Source: Actinocorallia sp. API 0066
Lineage (GTDB): Bacteria; Actinomycetota; Actinomycetes; Streptosporangiales; Streptosporangiaceae
Direction of reading: 5' to 3'
Assembly (NCBI RefSeq): GCF_020991275.1
Contig: NZ_JAJLQY010000002.1
Coordinates: 558,001 to 622,000, forward strand
Length of the DNA stretch: 64,000 bases
Position 1 is the stretch's first letter. Every line of letters begins with the position of its first letter. Position numbers and translations under genes: made by a program. The notes below the pieces were generated by a model. That model worked only from the letters and a program-made list of their open reading frames with translations. It was not told the origin of the DNA and did not search any database. Below, piece by piece: positions 10,319 through 19,040 of this stretch.

Positions 10319-11442
10319 ACGACGACTTCTGGGGTGAGGAGACGCGGCGCGACAGCCGCGCGGACCGCACCGAACAGCGCAAGCGGGACAAACGCAAGAA
10401 GCGCGGGGGCGGGGCCGCGGCGGTCGCCGCGATCCTCTTCCTTGTGGTCGTGATCGGCGGCGGTGGCTACTTCGGCTACACCAAGCTGGACACGTTCATG
10501 CGCCCGCCGGACTACAGCGGCGCGGGCAGCGGCGAGACGACGATCGAGGTGAAGGACGGCGACTACACGTCGTCCATCGCCGAGACCCTCTACAAGGCCG
10601 ACGTGGTGAAGTCCAGCAAGGCTTTTATCAAGGCCGCCGAGGAGGAGCCCAAGATCCAGGGCGTCCAGCCGGGCTTCTACAAGATGCGCAAGCAGATGTC
10701 GGCGTCCTCCGCCGTCCAGCTCATCCTCGACCCGAAGGCCCGCGCCCACCTCGTCACGATCCCCGAGGGCCTGTGGGCGTCGGAGATCTACCAGCGCCTC
10801 TCGAAGGAGAGCGGCGTCCCCCTCAAACAGTTCAAGAAGATCAAGGTCAAGAACCTGGGCCTGCCCTCCTACGCCAAGGGCAACGTCGAGGGCTACCTCT
10901 TCCCGGGCCAGTACAGCCTCCCCCCGGACGCGTCGGCCACTGACCTCGTCAAGATGATGGTCGATCGCTTCAAGCAGCAGGTCGCGCCGCTGAACATCAA
11001 GCAAGGCGCCAAGAAGCGCGGCGTGACACCCGCCGAGATCATCAACATCGCCAGCCTCGTCCAGGCGGAGGCGGGCAAGGCGGAGGACCAGGGCAAGGTC
11101 GCACGTGTCGTCTACAACCGGCTCAAGATCGACATGTTCCTGCGGTTCGACACGCCCATCCTGTACGCGCACAAGCTGCGCATCTACGACGTGCGGAACC
11201 ACCACCTGACGATCGACTCGCCCTACAACGTCTACGAGCACGCGGGGCTGCCCCCCGGCCCGATCAGCAATCCCGGCCTCACCGCCATCAAGGCGGCGCT
11301 CGACCCGACCCCGGGCAAGTGGCTCTACTTCGTCGCCGTGGACCCGACCAACCAGGTCACCGAGTTCGGTGAGACGGAGGCGGAGTTCTACAAGATGAAG
11401 GCGAAGTTCGAGAAGTGGTTGAAGGAGAACCCGCAGCCGTGA
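10315..11442 (+). CDS. mltG: Endolytic murein transglycosylase MltG (YceG)
   Basis: 375-residue inner-membrane enzyme that cleaves nascent peptidoglycan strands. A charged N-terminus precedes one membrane helix (about residues 36-58). A LysM-like segment and the YceG catalytic domain follow. The catalytic glutamate lies in ASLVQAEAGKAEDQGKVARV, and GLPPGPISNPGLTAIKAALDP is the diagnostic C-terminal motif. It sits between ruvX and aroE with 4-bp overlaps on both sides, the usual actinobacterial arrangement. Confidence 0.95.
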   Translation: MNDDFWGEETRRDSRADRTEQRKRDKRKKRGGGAAAVAAILFLVVVIGGGGYFGYTKLDTFMRPPDYSGAGSGETTIEVKDGDYTSSIAETLYKADVVKSSKAFIKAAEEEPKIQGVQPGFYKMRKQMSASSAVQLILDPKARAHLVTIPEGLWASEIYQRLSKESGVPLKQFKKIKVKNLGLPSYAKGNVEGYLFPGQYSLPPDASATDLVKMMVDRFKQQVAPLNIKQGAKKRGVTPAEIINIASLVQAEAGKAEDQGKVARVVYNRLKIDMFLRFDTPILYAHKLRIYDVRNHHLTIDSPYNVYEHAGLPPGPISNPGLTAIKAALDPTPGKWLYFVAVDPTNQVTEFGETEAEFYKMKAKFEKWLKENPQP

Positions 11443-12278
11443 CCCGCGCCGCCGTCCTCGGTTCGCCGATCGCCCACTCCCTGTCCCCGATCCTGCACCG
11501 GGCCGCCTACGCGGCCCTCGGTCTGGACGACTGGACGTACGAGCGGCACGAGTGCGCCGAGGACGGCCTCGCGGCCTACCTGGCCGAGGACTTCGTGGGC
11601 CTGTCCCTGACGATGCCGCTGAAGCGCGTCGCCCTGGATCTGGCCGACGAGCGCAGCGACCTCGCGGTGCAGGCGGGTGGCGCGAACACCCTGGTCCGCC
11701 TCCCGAACGGCGGCTGGGCGGCCGACAACACCGACGTCTACGGCATCGTCCAGGCCCTGGCCGAGGGCGGCGTTACCGAACTGGAGCACGTCGTCGTGCT
11801 GGGCGGCGGCGCGACCGCCGCCTCCAGCCTCGCGGCCGCCGCCCAACTCGGCGCCCGCCGCGCCATCCTGGCCGTCCGCACCCCCGAGCGAGCCGCCGCG
11901 ACGGCCGAGGTGGGCGCCCGCTTCGGCCTCACGGTCGAGGTCCGCACGCTCACCGACCTCGCCGCCCTCCTCACCACCGACCTCCTCTTCTCCACCCTTC
12001 CCGGTGACGGCGCCGCCCCCTACGCCGACCTGATCGCCGACGCCAAGATCCCCGTCTTCGACGCCATCTACGCCCCGTGGCCCACCGCCCTCGCGACCGC
12101 CGTCCTCACCACCCACGGCACCGTCGTCAACGGCTTCGCCATGCTCCTCCACCAGGCCGTCCGCCAGGTAACCCTCATGACCGGCCAGACCGCCCCGGTC
12201 GAAGCCATGCGAGCCGCCGGCAACACCGAACTCACCCGCCGCGAACAGGCCCGCCGAGCAGCCCAGAACCCCACCTGA
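11439..12278 (+). CDS. aroE: Shikimate dehydrogenase
   Basis: NADP-dependent reductase for 3-dehydroshikimate in the shikimate pathway. Motifs seen are GSPIAHSLSPILH (shikimate-binding Ser pair), LTMPLK with the catalytic Lys, ADNTDVYG with the catalytic Asp, and the nucleotide-binding GGGATAASSL. The GTG at 11439 overlaps the mltG stop (GTGA) and gives 279 residues, the normal length; the frame can be extended 8 codons upstream but without family support. The 3' third of the coding strand is strikingly C-rich and G-poor. Confidence 0.95.
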   Translation: MTRAAVLGSPIAHSLSPILHRAAYAALGLDDWTYERHECAEDGLAAYLAEDFVGLSLTMPLKRVALDLADERSDLAVQAGGANTLVRLPNGGWAADNTDVYGIVQALAEGGVTELEHVVVLGGGATAASSLAAAAQLGARRAILAVRTPERAAATAEVGARFGLTVEVRTLTDLAALLTTDLLFSTLPGDGAAPYADLIADAKIPVFDAIYAPWPTALATAVLTTHGTVVNGFAMLLHQAVRQVTLMTGQTAPVEAMRAAGNTELTRREQARRAAQNPT

Positions 12279-12347
12279 CCCACACCCGCGCCCGACGAGG
12301 GACCGGGCCCCGGCAACGCCTCATTGAGGGCCCACCAGCGGTCCCAG

Positions 12348-12371
12348 GGCCGCGCGGGAGGGCGCGCGGCC
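12348..12371. terminator. GC-rich hairpin between aroE and aldo/keto reductase
   Basis: A perfect 9-bp stem (GGCCGCGCG / CGCGCGGCC) with a 6-nt loop lies in the 104-bp gap between convergent genes. There is no T-tract, so it may be a transcript-stabilising hairpin. Confidence 0.5.
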
Positions 12372-12382
12372 GGGGCATCGGG

Positions 12383-13408
<1,026 letters not shown>

Positions 13409-13418
13409 GATCACGAGT

Positions 13419-14366
13419 TTAGGCGGGGTCGGAGGGTCGTTCGACGGGCACGGGAGGCAGCACCGCCGTCGTTTCGGCGGTGTCCGGGGCGGGGTGGGCG
13501 AGGGTGAGGTGGAGGTCGCCGCCGCAGTGCGGGCAGGCGACGGTGGCCGTCGTGGGCGCGGCGGAGGCGGCGGGACGGGCCGGGGCGCGGCGCAGGCCGG
13601 GCGCGGCGACGAGCAGGAGGAGCAGCAGCGGCCACGCCCACGGGTAGGAGGAGGTCTCGGCGGTGAAGACGACGTCGCGGGCCTGGCCCTCGATCTGGCC
13701 GCGCACCTGGTAGGAGCCGAACGCGGGACCGCCGAACTTCACCGGCACCCGGAACGTGCGGGACTCGCCGGGCTCGACCGTGCCGAGCGCGGGCGCGGTG
13801 AGGATGCCCGTCGGGTCGGGCGCGCGGCCTACCGCGAGCGTCACGGGCGCGTCGGAGACGGGCAGGTCGCCATCGTTCTTCACGGTGAAGACAAGGGTGC
13901 GCTCCGCAGGGCCACCGAACCAGGCGGAAGAGAAGCCGCCGCCCTCCAGCGCGACCCGCGTCACCGTGAGGGACGGCGTGGAGGCGTCCGCCTCGGCCCG
14001 CTGCGCCTCGCTGAGCGTCCGGACGCCCTTGACGCTGATCGGGACGGTCCTGGCCTGGCCGCCGCCCACGGGCCGCACCGACACCACGCAGGGGCAGCCC
14101 ACCGGGGGTTTGGCGACGGTGAGGAGAGCCGTCGCGGTGCCTTGCGGGCCGACGAACGTCGTCGCGGAGGAGCCGACGGCGCAGTCGGCGGTGCCGCGCC
14201 GTCCCTCGTTGCCGCACAGCTCGATCGCGACGTTGCCGCTGGGCCAGCCCGCGAGCCGTACCGTCACGGTCTGGCCGGGCGCGACCTCCTGCCGGTCGAC
14301 TTCGACGGTCGGGCCCTGCGCGCCCAGGGGCAGGAGGGCCAGGGAGGCCACCAGGACGGACTTCAC
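13419..14366 (-). CDS. Secreted, membrane-tethered protein with neocarzinostatin-like domain and cytosolic CxxC tail
   Basis: 315 residues. A signal sequence (MKSVLVASLALLPLG) is followed by an immunoglobulin-like region resembling the neocarzinostatin fold, with VTVRLAGWP and cysteine-containing strands ELCGNEG, ADCAVG and GCPCVVSV. A second beta-domain (about residues 120-235) precedes a membrane helix (WAWPLLLLLLVAAPGL) and a short tail with CPHCGGD, which could bind zinc. Last gene of the minus-strand operon under the iron box at 16440. A surface role in heme or iron handling is inferred from context only. Confidence 0.65.
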   Translation of the reverse strand: MKSVLVASLALLPLGAQGPTVEVDRQEVAPGQTVTVRLAGWPSGNVAIELCGNEGRRGTADCAVGSSATTFVGPQGTATALLTVAKPPVGCPCVVSVRPVGGGQARTVPISVKGVRTLSEAQRAEADASTPSLTVTRVALEGGGFSSAWFGGPAERTLVFTVKNDGDLPVSDAPVTLAVGRAPDPTGILTAPALGTVEPGESRTFRVPVKFGGPAFGSYQVRGQIEGQARDVVFTAETSSYPWAWPLLLLLLVAAPGLRRAPARPAASAAPTTATVACPHCGGDLHLTLAHPAPDTAETTAVLPPVPVERPSDPA

Positions 14367-14408
14367 TTCTTCTACCTCTTCAGCGTCGGACTACGGGTGC
14401 CGGGGGGT

Positions 14409-15323
14409 TCAGCGGCGGGACGGAAGGCGGCGCCGGATGAGGAGCAGGCCGACGACCACAACAACACCGAGCACCACCCAGGGCACCGCCCAGAAGGTGA
14501 TGGACCGGGTCGTCGGCGAGAGCCGGGTCGGGGACAGGCCGCCGGGGTCCGACGGCGTAAGCCGCACCGCCGCCTTGAGCGGCCCGGCGGGCAGCACGCC
14601 GCTGATCTCGTCGGTGAACGTGTAGGACGAGCCGGGCAGCAGTTCGGGGATGTCGCGGTCGGCCGGGGTGCCCTGCGGCCAGGTGAACAGCGCCTCGGTG
14701 TAGACGTGGGCGCGCGCGGTGAGCCGGATGTTGCCGGTGTTGGTGACCCGGTAGCTCACCTTGACCTTGCGGTTCCCGACGAGGGGGCCGTCGTGGGAGG
14801 CGGTGATCCGGTCGACCTTGAGGGCGCTCGTCGTCGGGCCGTTCACGCGCAGGTGGAGGCGGGCGGCGACGCGCCTGTCCACGTTGACCTTCTGGCCGCC
14901 GCCCGTCGTCTCCTGCTGCGTCACGGCCGCGAGGACGCCGCCGGAGTGGTCGCCGGGCGTCGCGTTCTTGGGCACCCTGACGGTGAAGGGCACGTCCACC
15001 CGCTTGCCGGGCTTCACGGTGAAGGTGCGCTTGTTCAGGGTGATCCACGAGCCGACGTCGTCGGGCTTGCGGTCGGCGGTGAGGAGCGCGAAGGAGCCGT
15101 CGGCGGTGTTGAAGGCGTCGGTGGCGTACACCTTGAAGGTCAGCTTCTCGGTGCCTCGGTTGGTGATGCCGACCGTGTCCTGGATCGTCGCGCCGGGCGC
15201 GGCGGCGTAGCTGAAGTAGTCGCGGCCGGTCGGCCCCTTGGGGCCCGAGGGCTGGACGGACCAGCTGAAACCGGGCGACGGGGCGAGCGCGAGCGCGGTG
15301 GCGAGTACCAGGTTGGTGATCAT
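14409..15323 (-). CDS. DUF916-like (WxL-interacting) surface protein
   Basis: 304 residues: an N-terminal signal sequence, about 250 residues of all-beta extracellular domain, then a C-terminal membrane helix (WAVPWVVLGVVVVVGLLLI) and a basic RRRLPSRR tail. The segments YFSYAAAPGATIQDTVGITN and KRVDVPFTVRVPKNATPGDHSGG are typical of the DUF916 peptidoglycan-binding/WxL-interacting family, in which such proteins pair with WxL-domain partners. The gene directly upstream encodes one, so the two probably form a surface complex. ATG at 15323 has CCGGAG upstream. Confidence 0.75.
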   Translation of the reverse strand: MITNLVLATALALAPSPGFSWSVQPSGPKGPTGRDYFSYAAAPGATIQDTVGITNRGTEKLTFKVYATDAFNTADGSFALLTADRKPDDVGSWITLNKRTFTVKPGKRVDVPFTVRVPKNATPGDHSGGVLAAVTQQETTGGGQKVNVDRRVAARLHLRVNGPTTSALKVDRITASHDGPLVGNRKVKVSYRVTNTGNIRLTARAHVYTEALFTWPQGTPADRDIPELLPGSSYTFTDEISGVLPAGPLKAAVRLTPSDPGGLSPTRLSPTTRSITFWAVPWVVLGVVVVVGLLLIRRRLPSRR

Positions 15324-15431
15324 GGTCGGACTCCGGGGAGAATGGCGGGGTGCGGGATGAGGGCGCCGTTACCGTCCTCATCCCGCACGTACTTGCGTCC
15401 CGCCCGTGGGGGAGCGGGGTGCGCCCGGCCC

Positions 15432-16409
15432 TTAGGACAGGGTCAGGGTGAGCGTGCCGGTGTAGGTGCCGGTCGCGGCGCCCGCCGGGATGTTCAGGCT
15501 CAGGCCGGCGCCCAGCTCGAAGAGGCCGCCGCTGACGCCGCCGTCGGCGGAGCCGAGGGTGCGGGCCTGGTCCAGGCCGGAGACGGCCGGGCCGGGGGTC
15601 AGCACCGCGTTGGAGCCGTCGGAGACGACGGCGCCGGACGGGGTCCAGGACAGGTTCGCGCCCGGGATGACGCCGCCGCCGGCGGAGGCGAAGTCGCCGA
15701 CCTGGCCGACGAGGCTCCAGCCCGCGCCGGTGCCACGGGTGTCGGAGACCGTCACCGGGTTGAGGTCGCCGGTCGAGGTGCCGCCACGGGGCGCGCTGGT
15801 GAGCGCCACGTTCTGGCCGGAGACCGAGAGGGTCAGCGCGCCCTCGCCGGTCACCTCGGTGGTGATGGTCTGCTCGCCGGTGGCCGCGCCGGGCTCACCC
15901 GGGTTGCCGGGCTCGCCGGGGTTGCCCGGGTTCTCCGCACCCTGGAACGTCACGGGGGTGAACGTGTCCTGGGAGCGGTCGGCGGCGCCGTGCGCGGCCA
16001 TCGTGATGACGTAGCACTGGGTGACGAGGCAGTCGATGGCGGTGCCCGCGCCGTCGGTGTACTGCGCCTTGATGTCGGGCAGGGTGATGCTGAAGGTGCC
16101 GTCGGCGTTCAGCTTGTCCTGGCCGCCGGTCGGGGCGCCGTTCTTGTGCACCCACTTGACCTTCTGGAAGGCGCCGGCGTTGGTGTTCCAGCCGGGGCTG
16201 GTGTCGCGCCAGCCGAAGCCGACGTAGACGCCGAAGCCGTTGTTGCCGTTCGGGTCGAAGCCCGCGCCGGTGATGGTCAGCGTCTGGCCGGCCGGGTCGA
16301 CGGCGGTCGCCGGGGTGACCGTCACCTCCGGGCCCGCCGCGTACGCGGGGGAGGCGAGTCCGGCGACGAGGCCGGCGCCCACCAGGATGGGGAGAGCGCG
16401 CTTGCGCAC
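15432..16409 (-). CDS. Secreted neocarzinostatin-like + WxL-type domain surface protein
   Basis: 325 residues with a signal peptide (cleavage near PAYA-AG, residue 24). Residues 27-155 form a neocarzinostatin-like Ig domain: GAGFDPNGNNGFGVYVGFG, then DC(127)-x4-C(132)-YVITMAAH(140)GAADRSQDT. A Pro-Gly linker (NPGNPGEPG repeats) leads to a WxL-type C-terminal domain with VTVSDTRGTGAGWSL, GANLSWTP and a terminal GTYTGTLTLTLS. Strong Shine-Dalgarno AAGGAGG precedes the GTG at 16409. The 19-bp iron box at 16440-16458 lies 31 bp upstream. Domain calls are by pattern; heme binding is a hypothesis. Confidence 0.75.
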   Translation of the reverse strand: MRKRALPILVGAGLVAGLASPAYAAGPEVTVTPATAVDPAGQTLTITGAGFDPNGNNGFGVYVGFGWRDTSPGWNTNAGAFQKVKWVHKNGAPTGGQDKLNADGTFSITLPDIKAQYTDGAGTAIDCLVTQCYVITMAAHGAADRSQDTFTPVTFQGAENPGNPGEPGNPGEPGAATGEQTITTEVTGEGALTLSVSGQNVALTSAPRGGTSTGDLNPVTVSDTRGTGAGWSLVGQVGDFASAGGGVIPGANLSWTPSGAVVSDGSNAVLTPGPAVSGLDQARTLGSADGGVSGGLFELGAGLSLNIPAGAATGTYTGTLTLTLS

Positions 16410-16439
16410 GTGTTCCTCCTTGTTGAGGGAAACAGAATG

Positions 16440-16458
16440 TTAGGTAAGCCTTACCTAA
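16440..16458. promoter_or_regulatory. Iron box (IdeR/DmdR-type operator) 1
   Basis: Nineteen-base palindrome TTAGGTAAGCCTTACCTAA. It matches the actinobacterial IdeR/DmdR1/DtxR consensus (TTAGGTTAGGCTAACCTAA) at most positions. It lies between the divergent WxL-domain gene (start 16409) and DUF2470 gene (start 16512), so it can repress both when Fe(II) is plentiful. Confidence 0.88.
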
Positions 16459-16511
16459 CAGATCTCCGCTAACTTAGCGGATGTCCTAGAGGTGCTGTAA
16501 AGGAGCCCGCC

Positions 16512-16817
16512 ATGTCCGACCTTCCGTTCGGTCCCGACGCCGTCGCGGCGATCGCCGCGCACATGAACGGCGACCACGCCGACGACAACGTGCTCATCTG
16601 CCGGGCGTTCGGCGGGGTCGAGCCGACCTCGGCGCGGGTCACCGGCCTGGACGCGGAGGCGATGGTGTTCGCCGCCGTCGTCGACGGGTCCGAGGTCGAG
16701 GTGCGGGTGCCGTGGAGCGAGCCGCTCCAGGACCGTGGCTCGGTCCGCCGCGAGGCGGTGCGGATGTACACCGAGGCGTGCGCGAAGCTGGGCGTCGAAC
16801 CGCGCGGCGCGCACTGA
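16512..16817 (+). CDS. DUF2470 domain protein (heme-utilisation associated)
   Basis: 101-residue cytosolic protein with the family signature AAHMNGDHADDNVLI near the N-terminus. DUF2470 forms the C-terminal part of HugZ-type heme oxygenases and also occurs alone beside heme-uptake genes. AGGAG lies 6 nt upstream of the ATG. It is divergent from the WxL operon across iron box 1. A role in heme handling follows from family and neighbours; no catalysis is claimed. Confidence 0.88.
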   Translation: MSDLPFGPDAVAAIAAHMNGDHADDNVLICRAFGGVEPTSARVTGLDAEAMVFAAVVDGSEVEVRVPWSEPLQDRGSVRREAVRMYTEACAKLGVEPRGAH

Positions 16818-16841
16818 CGTGAGGGGTGGCATGGCCGTGGC

Positions 16842-17633
16842 TCAGCCGCGGGTCGGGAGGCGTCGCAGCAGTCTGCGCGCGCCGAGGCCCGCGGCGACCG
16901 CGACGGCCATCGCCGCCCAGAACGGCCACGGCGAGGACGTGTCGGTCGCGGAGACGGTGACGGCGGCCAGCGGGCTCGCGGCGGGCGCGTCGGGGGCCGT
17001 CGCGCCGGAGGTGGCGGGGGCCCCGGTCTGCACCGGGCCGGTGGACGGCTTGGCGGCGGGTGTGTTTCCGGCCGTCGTGCCGCTGTTCGTGTTGCCCGTG
17101 TTGCCCGAGGTGCCGCCGGGGTTCGTCGCGCCGCCGGTGCCCGATCCGCCGCTCTTGCCCTTGAACGTCACGGGGGTGAAGGTGTCCTGGCTGCGGTCGC
17201 GGGCGCCGTGCGCGGCCATCGTGATGATGTAGCACGGGGTGGCCGTGCAGTCGACCTTCTTGCCGTTCCCGTCCGTGTAACGGGCCTGCACCAAAAGGGT
17301 CACGGAGAAGCCGCCGGCGTCCGTCATCGGGGCCTGTCCCGCGCCCCCCGAGGCGCCGCCCTTGTGCACCCACTTGGCGGCGCCGTACAGGTTGGCGTCC
17401 TGGGCGAAGTTCGCGGTGCGCGGTCCGAAGACGACATACACCCCGAATCCATTGTTAGCGGTGGGGTTGAACCCGGAACCGCTGATGGAGATGGTCGTTG
17501 TGCCGGAGGAAGGGAGGCCGCTGGAGGGTGACACCCGGACGGACGCCGCCGAGGCGGGGGTGGCGGTCGCGACGGTCAGCGCGCAGGCCGCGCCGACCGC
17601 CAGGAGCGCGGCCAGAGGACGGGTCGTACTCAT
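16842..17633 (-). CDS. Secreted neocarzinostatin-like protein with C-terminal membrane anchor
   Basis: 263 residues: signal peptide to about residue 30, then a neocarzinostatin-like Ig domain (residues 32-158) with SGSGFNPTANNGFGVYVVFG and DC(129)-x4-C(134)-YIITMAAH(142)GARDRSQD. A Gly/Thr/Asn-rich stalk (about 160-225), one membrane helix (WPFWAAMAVAVAAGLG) and a short basic tail complete it. It is a close paralogue of the first domain of the WxL-type protein at 15432-16409. Start is the ATG at 17633; upstream reading frame crosses the iron box and is rejected. Likely a cell-surface heme receptor or relay, by context. Confidence 0.78.
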   Translation of the reverse strand: MSTTRPLAALLAVGAACALTVATATPASAASVRVSPSSGLPSSGTTTISISGSGFNPTANNGFGVYVVFGPRTANFAQDANLYGAAKWVHKGGASGGAGQAPMTDAGGFSVTLLVQARYTDGNGKKVDCTATPCYIITMAAHGARDRSQDTFTPVTFKGKSGGSGTGGATNPGGTSGNTGNTNSGTTAGNTPAAKPSTGPVQTGAPATSGATAPDAPAASPLAAVTVSATDTSSPWPFWAAMAVAVAAGLGARRLLRRLPTRG

Positions 17634-17691
17634 GCAAGGCCAATCGGAGGAGGAGGGCTGGTCAGTGGGGTTTCGGTCAGCCCTATGTTTC

Positions 17692-17710
17692 TTAGGTGAG
17701 CCTAAGCTAA
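17692..17710. promoter_or_regulatory. Iron box (IdeR/DmdR-type operator) 2
   Basis: TTAGGTGAGCCTAAGCTAA, an imperfect 19-bp palindrome matching the DtxR/IdeR consensus at about 16 of 19 positions. It sits in the divergent region between the surface protein ending at 16842 and the heme oxygenase-hmuTUV operon, so it is placed to control both directions. Confidence 0.85.
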
Positions 17711-17775
17711 GGTACGGAACAGTTCGGATGAACAGGGCAAACGTCTCTAAAACGTGACAAAGTAAAGGATTGAGC

Positions 17776-18438
17776 ATGACTGAGGCTCCCGAGGCCGCGT
17801 TCTCGGCGGTGCTGCGCCAGGCGAGCGCCACCGACCACGCGGAGGCAGAGTCGGCCGGATACATGAGCGACCTCATGTCCGGAAAACTGCCACTCGCCGC
17901 CTTCGCGGCCCTCACCGCGCGCCTGCACCCGGTCTACGCCGCGCTGGAGGAGGCCGCCGAGGCGATGCGGGAGCACCCCGTCGCGGGACGCTTCGTGCAC
18001 GACGAGCTCACCCGCACGCCGTCACTGGAGGCCGACCTGGCGTTCCTGCGCGGCGCCGACTGGGCCGAGCAGGCCGAGAACTCGCCCGCCGCCGACGCCT
18101 ACGCCGCCCGCATCCGCGAGGTCGCCTTCACCTCGCCCGAGGGCTTTGTGGCGCACCACTACACGCGGTACCTCGGCGACCTGTCCGGCGGGCTCATCAT
18201 CGGCCGCACCATCGAGCGGCTGTACGACCTGTCGGACGGGCGCGGCGTGAGCTTCTACCGGTTCGGGGAGATCCCCAAGCCCAAGAACTTCAAGGACGCC
18301 TACCGCACGCTCATCGACGAGGCACCGTTCGACCCGGACGGCCGCGCCCTCGTCGTCGCGGAGGTGCGGGAGGCGTACCGGCTGAACTCCGCTCTGTTCG
18401 CCGAACTGGGCGCGATCCGCTGGAACGAGGCGGCATGA
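17776..18438 (+). CDS. hmuO: Biliverdin-producing heme oxygenase
   Basis: 220-residue all-helical heme oxygenase that opens the heme ring to biliverdin, CO and Fe(II). The proximal ligand is the His in SATDHAEAES (His21). The distal helix glycine motif is YLGDLSGGLIIGR, and the FYRFGEIPKPKNFKDAYR segment is family-typical. The ATG at 17776 has AAAGGA six bases upstream; a TTG two codons earlier is less likely. First gene of an operon whose next four genes all overlap by 4 bp. Iron box 2 lies about 65 bp upstream. Confidence 0.96.
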   Translation: MTEAPEAAFSAVLRQASATDHAEAESAGYMSDLMSGKLPLAAFAALTARLHPVYAALEEAAEAMREHPVAGRFVHDELTRTPSLEADLAFLRGADWAEQAENSPAADAYAARIREVAFTSPEGFVAHHYTRYLGDLSGGLIIGRTIERLYDLSDGRGVSFYRFGEIPKPKNFKDAYRTLIDEAPFDPDGRALVVAEVREAYRLNSALFAELGAIRWNEAA

Positions 18439-19040
18439 GGCGCGTGCTGCCGCTGCTGGCCGCCGCCGCGCTCGTCGCGGTGCCGTCCGCCGCCCGGGCC
18501 GAGTCGGCGACGGGCAAGGGGCCGGACGGCCAGACCGTCACCGTCTCCGCCGCGACCGTGACCGACGGGCAGACGGTCACCGTCACCGGGTCGGGGTTCG
18601 ACACCAGGAAGGGCATCTACGTCGCGTTCTGCAAGGACCTCGGCGAAGGACAGGTGCCGACGCCGTGCGGCGGCGGAGCCGACACCTCCGGGCTTGGCGG
18701 CGGCTCCCAGTGGATCTCCTCCAACCCGCCGCCCTACGGCAGGGAACTCGCCGTGAAGTACGGCGAGGGCGGGTCGTTCGAGGTGCGGATCAGCGTCGCC
18801 GCGAAGATCGGCGAGGACGTCGACTGCACCAGGGACGCGTGCGCCGTCGTGACGCGCGCCGACCACACCCGGACGCAGGACAGGACGCAGGACGTGCGGG
18901 TGCCGGTGAGGTTCGCCGCCTCGTCGTCGGCCGGTGAGGGCTCGGACGCCGTGCTCTACACGGGCATCGGCGTGGCCGCTGTCGCCTTCGCGGCGGGCGG
19001 AGGTTTCCTGCTCGTCCGGCGGCGCAAGGCGGCCGCGTGA
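18435..19040 (+). CDS. Membrane-tethered neocarzinostatin-like protein of the heme operon
   Basis: 201 residues: signal peptide (cleavage near ARA-ES, residue 22), Ig-like domain with TVTVTGSGFDTRKGIYVAF, an extra Cys pair (Cys66, Cys78), then DC(131)-x4-C(136)-AVVTRADH(144)TRTQDRTQD, a membrane helix and RRRKAAA tail. It shares the DC-x4-C...H...DR-[ST]-QD motif with the two proteins on the minus strand. Translationally coupled to heme oxygenase (ATGA) and hmuT (GTGA). Passing heme to HmuT is the simplest hypothesis. Confidence 0.8.
   Translation: MRRVLPLLAAAALVAVPSAARAESATGKGPDGQTVTVSAATVTDGQTVTVTGSGFDTRKGIYVAFCKDLGEGQVPTPCGGGADTSGLGGGSQWISSNPPPYGRELAVKYGEGGSFEVRISVAAKIGEDVDCTRDACAVVTRADHTRTQDRTQDVRVPVRFAASSSAGEGSDAVLYTGIGVAAVAFAAGGGFLLVRRRKAAA

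Noticed and set aside
16842-17915. Longer version of the surface protein starting at 17915
   Set aside because: The extension would cover iron box 2 and the heme oxygenase start. The ATG at 17633 begins a proper signal peptide.
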